This document shows, one piece after another, positions 59,001 to 64,000 of a stretch of 64,000 bases of DNA. The translations under genes were made by a program, and so were the position numbers. This stretch comes from Prostheceraeus crozeri (Eukaryota > Platyhelminthes > Polycladida > Euryleptidae): assembly GCA_907163375.1 (NCBI GenBank), contig CAJQUW010007414.1:124001-188000 (forward strand), in the 5' to 3' direction. The notes beneath the pieces were generated by a model. That model saw only the letters and a list, made by a program, of their open reading frames with translations, was not told where the DNA came from and searched no databases. Each line of letters starts with the position of its first letter. The stretch's first letter is position 1.

Positions 59001-60750
59001 TTTATGCGACGTCAAAACTTTAGACGTGTTTCATTTTTACACATGAAGCAAAAACAAATAAATGAATAAGCATTTTTCATAATCGGAGGAATTCTTTTCG
59101 TGATGAGTGTTCGGCAAGAATGCAGCTTGTGCATGATTTGAAAGTTTCATGCTTAAACCCAGGTCTCCCGGACGCAGAGCGAAAACTGCCACAAGCAGTG
59201 GCGTCGCGTGCACCCAAGCCTTCACTCGGCACTGGAATACTATTTCTACACCAGACATTTTTTATGTTACAACATTAATTTTCATAAAAGTTGAATTTTT
59301 AATAACAATTTCCCGAACATTTTTTAATGTCAAGTGAATGTGCACATGAGAAGTGATTGCTCATGTCTCTTAACCGCCTTACTCAAGGAACTGATTACTA
59401 TATCCCCTCTCTCTCAAGACCACATTTTCTCGAGAAAAAAAGGAGGCAAGGTCAACAGTTTCTTGCGTTTCTCATGGCCGGTCAGTCGCTCATATGTTTG
59501 AAATTTTGATGCATTAAAATGTCTTGTGTATTTCTTTCTCTATGAGTACTTTCAATTTCTATATATCAGGTGTTGGCCTACCTTGCTTGACGACTGTCAT
59601 CTTTTCAGTATATTCCCTTCGGACGAAAGGTGTGGTTATGATCTCATCTGCAGTACTAAACATAGTGTCACATCAATCACGTAAAAACAAATTATGGAAT
59701 TCTACCGAATCTGGGTGTTCGAGTCAGATGCATTACTCTGCATTCATTGGAGAACGCTCATCATCTGATCGCAGTCTTGTCTGAACGTCAGTCATCTGCT
59801 ACTGTTGACGTAGTGGCGCGTAGCGGCCTCTCTGACATAAAGCGAATCCATGAACAATTGGGTTGCGCTTTCCTTACTATATTTAGATACCCCGCCTCGA
59901 TCAAGAATCGCGTAGAATTTCATTGCAAAAATTGGAGAAGGCAAAGCATCATGTCTATCGGAAAAGCCAATATTGGCGCGGGCGCGTGCGCTTACTGACT
60001 CACACGCACACAATTCTCTTTCGCTCTGTCTGACCATCAATACTGCGTCTGAACACACGAACAGCTTGTGCTTCTAATTGTTCGAAGAAAACAGCTGTGA
60101 CTCCAGCACGTGCTGCAAAACTGTTCAATGAGGTTAGGCGTCTGACTTTGATACGGAAAGCTGCTGTGCACAGCTGTCACGAGAAGCCATCGAATTTAAA
60201 TGAATGAATGAATGATGACACTTTCCATTTTTATAATTGTTGGAAAATTATTTTTGAGGATGCGCCGAAGGCTTCGCAGGTACGGAGAAGACGCCACTGG
60301 CCACAAGGCCCCTGTGCCAGTCTATACAAGTCTAATATGAGTCTTCATGGATCAATTGGATGAAATTCTAGCAATATATGGCAATGCTGTCAACAGGTGG
60401 TTGGGATGCATAATTTTTAACCATATAGATTTTGTGTGAGATATCTCCAGAAATATGCTGAATAGCAATTAATAGTACCAATAGCATGCTGAACACCGCA
60501 ACAGCATTAATGCTTGCAACAAAGTCAGTATTTCTGAACAATTCATTCATTGACATCCAGATCACAATGGTTCTATTGATGGCTTCCATGTACAAATTAT
60601 TGATTAATGTAGTGATCCTGTTGATGCTACAGTGTCCGAAGCTCGCCAAATCAAATTGCTAGAGCCAAAAAATGAACAAAAGAAATGAAATGACTAACTC
60701 CTAATTTGATGTGCCTGGTATATAAGCTGTGTCAGCATGCGCGCGTTTGG
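56053..60750. other. Intronic non-coding DNA
   Basis: No gene recognised. Two possible mobile-element ends: AAGGTTGGGCAAAAACTTGG with further CCAAG(C) words at 56447-56496, and ACACGCAAC/GTTGCGTGT words at 57240-57385 (minus strand GGCCGTGTCACG). Neither has a visible partner. Open frames near 58722, 59037 and 59750 show no domains. Confidence 0.35.
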
Positions 60751-60790
60751 CTTGACAAAGGACTAAGTCCGAGACTTCGGCATCAAATAA
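60751..60790 (+). ncRNA. Hammerhead-ribozyme-like motif (relic)
   Basis: CTTGACAAAGGACTAAGTCC then GAGACTTCGGC has the same plan as 55681-55704: TTGACNA, a GGAC/GTCC hairpin with a 3-nt loop, then GAGA in place of GAAA. The stem bases are kept while the loop and core differ, which suggests a shared ancestral element. Two core changes make cleavage unlikely. Confidence 0.35.
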
Positions 60791-61511
60791 ATTATATTAT
60801 TCGTCACTTCCGTGCCTTATATTTCAGTAGGTATCTTACACTAAACCTATATGGTCAAAATTATGAACCTAGCGATATAAGTTACATTCATAGCCTTGTC
60901 AGGGCACTTTCAGTGATGGCTTCATTTAAAACTGTATGTACGAAAGGTGTACGACAAAGCCGAAGATAAAAGAGATCATATAAACGCATGAATAAATCCA
61001 AACCATCAAGGCCTACAATGCTACAGATAGTAGCTTCGTGAAGAAGACAGAAATTAAACAATTTATTTGTAATAAACTAATACATGTAAAACTTAACTAG
61101 ACATTCCCTCACTTTTGAATTATTTAGTGAACCAAGTCATTTTTTCACGATACGTGTAGACCATATGATGTCGTACTTGCTACCGGAGTATAAATATACT
61201 AAATATTCAAAAAATACCTTCAATTAATTACTGTCTACAGCACGGATATGCAAAACTCAACAACATACATCTAGAACATATATCATGCGTCTATTATGCG
61301 AATGTGTTTAATGCTGCTTAAATGATGCATTCCTAAAGTACATGTGATTCCTTTAGACTTTCTTAGGTGTGGGACTGTGGACAGCTGTGGTTATGAGGAG
61401 CGTCCCACGTCAACATTAATAATAGGTCATGGCAGGGCATTTTCTGGTCATAGTTGGTCGATTTACAGAACTTTAGTTTGAGAAGTAAGCCTGTTGGAAT
61501 TCTTTACTCAC
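60791..61511. other. 5' part of the inferred long intron
   Basis: Non-coding sequence read as the beginning of the intron after exon A on the minus strand. No element recognised. Confidence 0.4.
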
Positions 61512-61654
61512 TGATTCGAGGGATTCGGTGGTGAAAAGTCCAACTTTGGCGTCAGCAGCGGCTTTTACTTCGAACAGAAGACCAACACTGTAGTCAATGC
61601 AAGTGCTCCAGCACATGCGCGTGTACACATTCTTGTCAGTGACCAACACGTTGT
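61512..61654 (-). CDS. FAMeT/DUF3421-type domain gene, exon A (partial)
   Basis: This minus-strand exon is 143 nt: two bases completing a codon, then 47 full codons. The acceptor is TTCCTTTTAG at 61655; the donor is TCA then GTGAGTAAAG at 61511. It encodes NVLVTDKNVYTRMCWSTCID then YSVGLLFEVKAAADAKVGLF and TTESLES. The F-V-A-DA-GLF pattern matches the first half of FAMeT-type domains (usually FDVKA..DAHIAL). It ends in phase 0, matching the phase-0 start of exon B at 20437, which carries the second half. The upstream exon, ending in phase 1, was not found before the window end. The predicted protein is probably extracellular by family, but no signal peptide is in view. Confidence 0.75.
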
Positions 61655-62782
61655 CTAAAAGGAACAAAGAACCCAAATTCAAAAATAATTTGACAAATAA
61701 TTTCTATGTTCTAATTGTCATAAATACACGATTTTTCTAACGAAGAAGGGAATGGAGAAGAATGGAGACCAATCAATTTAGTTTTAAAGAAAGCAACTTG
61801 AGCCTTTATCTCTTATCTTAGAATGCTAATGTGGCAGTAAAAGATATCAATTAGTCCAAGTTCTTGGACATTCTGGACAGTCGAGCAATTCCTCTGCACT
61901 TGGACCGAAAGGAGAGAAATATTTTTTTCGAGATTCGCTTGGAATTAGTATCGCAAAACATGCGATAAAAATAAGAGCAATTAGAAACCAATGACGTGGA
62001 ATGAAAACTATTAACTTGATGAATCATCTGAAGGAAAGCTGAACTTATTTTTACATATGCCTGAGGCTTATTTACGAGTTGAATCAACGTCACGTGCGGC
62101 ACATTTATTTATACTCATGTGCTTGTGGCAGAAGTGTTTCGTACAACCTTTTGAAGGAGCCCACTTGTTGGACTCCAAGAGTTGAATCAGAGTCGCTATT
62201 TAACAGATGTAGATAGATTCACATATGCGCAGCATTGAAATCATTTTATAGATCCAAAAATTCATACATCGAGATTTGAATTCAGTTAGTATTTTCATGA
62301 AATTCCTTTACAACTTTCTTGTTTGTTGATACATTAACGCATCAAATTTTTAAGATTAATGGAAACTACATCTCTATGAACTCCAGGTAAGAAATCGGTT
62401 TGATCAAACACGTGAGCTGAGAACCGATGTAGCACCTTGAATATAAATAGTATCCGAGATACATAATAGCGTTTGACGTAACTGCGCTTGAGTAGCCTTC
62501 AATTTTTAGAAATCTTAGAAAATTAATTGCGCGATATAAAAGGATCAAGGCGATAACACTATTAATAACATCAGAAAACCTGCGGTACAAAAACGCGATG
62601 TATTTCAAGCAGATGTCGATAATTCATCATGGATTCATCAAAATAACTACTTACCTCGTCAAAATATTTCAATATAGGTCATAATACGCTGCAGATCACT
62701 TTTTCTTAATAGCAAATTATCGGTTATGAATGCGTCACATCGATAACAAACGCAACATCATGCAATAAATTTATGACAGAAT
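61655..62782. other. Intron upstream of exon A, non-coding
   Basis: No recognised gene. Minus-strand open frames at 61851-62102 and 62366-62608 have no domain and no matching phase-1 donor that I can see. Confidence 0.4.
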
Positions 62783-62880
62783 TAGAGTTGTGCCGGTATC
62801 CGGTATTCGGTATCCGGCCGGATAACATGCTATCCGGACCGGTATTACATTTTTTTCACCGGATACCGGATATCTGTTAT
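62783..62880 (+). mobile_element. hAT-like left end with ATCCGG repeats
   Basis: TAGAGTTGTGCCGGTATCCG is followed by repeated GGTATCCGG, CCGGATA and ATCCGGACCGG words to 62875. A TAGAG-type start plus dense subterminal words is hAT-like and differs from the other families here. The right end is not in the window and may lie beyond 64000. Confidence 0.5.
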
Positions 62881-64000
62881 CTGAGTATATTTTCGTCTAG
62901 CTGCGTCAATTTAGCCAGTCTTTTCATTATCTGTTGCTGTGGCATCAAGCAGTCTTGAAAATTTAGCATGGCGAAAAGTTTAGTGCTAAATAAATCAAGT
63001 TCACTATTTATATTGACTTACTTTGCTTTATCCGCCATGTGGCCTGTGCAGGTTTCGGTCTGCTAGAAGGTATCATCTTGCATGTTCCGCATGTTTAATT
63101 TTGAATAAATCCTGAGGACTAGGACTACATCTCAGCAACTATCACGAATACATTCAATCATTATTGCATGCTACACACGTGTTTAATTTCCCATATTTTG
63201 TTATTGGGTAGTTTATACCACTGCTTCACATCGCGCTAGCCTGGAAATCAATGCTCAATGTATGAATTATATCATAGTCAAATATGTATTGATGATCTTC
63301 AATTGGAACGAAGAATTATTATTGAAGTAAACAGTCAACGCTCAATATATTCAAAATTCAAATGGGAATGTTCTCGTGAAGAAGAAAACCGTCGACATAT
63401 TGGGTACGCGCTATCTTTGCCGATCGGATCTTCCGGAACTAACATTTTTACTGCACATCGTCGGTGGAGTGGAAAGAACTTCCTTGACCAATTTGCAATT
63501 TAGGAAATTGATGAGTGATCCTCCAAAACTTCATGGTACTGTTCGAATCTCGGAAGGTCCAGGTATGTCTAGTCTATTGTCGTTGTTTGTCCACTCTCAT
63601 TCAACAAGCAGCTTCTCATTTTGATTTGCTTTTTTGGTGGAGGTATTTGAGTGGGACGCTGTATCTTCAGCTACTTCGCATTGGTTCCTAGAATTGTTTG
63701 TCGCTCAAGAAGGCGCCACGCTTGGAGCGAAAACACGAGTTATGTATTGGATCATTCCGAGTATGCATTGGATGTCCGATCGTGGGTGTTATGTTCAAAA
63801 ACCTTTTATATAGATTGTGAGATGCGAGAGAGATTACCAATTCCTGAGTCATGGGACACATTTTATCATCTATACCAAGTCTTGGCTTAGCGGAGCAAAC
63901 CATGGAGCCTGATGCATCTTGCGAGCATATTGATTGCGAACATCTTACATGCTTCGAATGTCTAATAATTTCCAAGGTCCTGATTTGGAGAAAGCATTGA
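62881..64000. other. Interior of a possible hAT element or unassigned DNA
   Basis: Plus-strand frames at 63258-63503, 63376-63624 and 63651-63890 overlap in different registers, with gene-like snatches (LPIGSSGTNIFTAHRRWSG; FEWDAVSSATSHWFLELFVA; QEGATLGAKTRVMYWIIPS). They could be a frameshifted coding region inside the element that starts at 62783, but I recognise no domain. Confidence 0.3.

Larger units (their letters stand above)
20438..61511 (-). other. Inferred 41-kb intron joining exon A to exon B
   Basis: The donor is at 61511 (TCA then GTGAGT) and the acceptor is at 20438 (TTATTTTTCAG then CCTTTC). Both junctions are phase 0, and the joined peptide reads smoothly through the domain (LFTTESLES then PFVELVLGS). 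This span contains most of the mobile elements listed. Extra exons inside cannot be excluded, but the domain is complete without them. Confidence 0.65.

Noticed and set aside
59747-60058. Overlapping open frames on both strands
   Set aside because: Both are open because the patch is GC-richer; neither has a domain and they overlap almost entirely.
60368-60649. 93-codon minus-strand frame with a hydrophobic segment (AVAVFSMLLVLLIAI)
   Set aside because: A single membrane-like stretch in AT-rich DNA is weak evidence; there are no splice sites that would link it to exon A or B in phase.

Overview
This is animal nuclear DNA: AT-rich, gene-poor, with GT-AG introns and a high load of transposable-element (TE) relics. 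There are hAT elements, Tc1/mariner and pogo-like DNA transposons, LINE reverse-transcriptase fragments, a Penelope-like GIY-YIG remnant and tRNA-headed SINEs. Nothing looks bacterial, viral or organellar. A farnesoic acid O-methyltransferase-type (FAMeT/DUF3421) domain, Penelope elements and this hAT diversity fit an invertebrate, most likely marine. I cannot name the species.

The best host-gene evidence is two minus-strand exons that each encode half of one FAMeT-type domain. Exon A is 61512-61654 and exon B is 20062-20437. Their phases agree (A ends in phase 0, B starts in phase 0), and each end has a good splice signal. If they splice directly, the intron is about 41 kb. Most of the window is then the interior of this one intron, and the rest lies in the flanking introns.

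Layout: 1-2.2 kb is a Tc1-like element with a broken transposase and a duplicated 5' leader. 3.1-7.1 kb holds interspersed and tandem repeats and a non-autonomous hAT rich in CCGG. 7.9-8.1 kb is a SINE. 13.4-15 kb is a minus-strand LINE fragment abutting a plus-strand Penelope end. 16.4-17 kb is an L2/CR1-like LINE tail. 17.9-18.4 kb is a nearly perfect 231-bp-arm palindrome, followed by a pogo-like MITE. 20.1-20.4 kb is exon B. 24.2-25.0 kb is a 361-bp-arm palindrome. 27.6-28.9 kb is a hAT with an exact 8-bp target duplication that hosts two MITEs. 32.0-35.8 kb is a composite of an interspersed repeat, a hairpin and a decayed hAT transposon. 38.0-39.5 kb is a mariner-like element with about 70-bp inverted repeats. 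42.6-43.7 kb is a further hAT with an exact 8-bp target duplication. 44.4, 46.7-47.7 and 52.7 kb carry LINE and hAT-type coding relics. 49.4-49.8 kb is a pair of SINEs. 61.5 kb is exon A. A one-sided hAT-like end begins at 62.78 kb.

No transposase or reverse transcriptase here looks intact, so most elements are dead or non-autonomous. The most useful leads are the giant phase-matched intron, three hairpins that could make double-stranded RNA (two of them inside that intron), hammerhead-ribozyme-like motifs, and at least three hAT families that each have their own subterminal repeat word.
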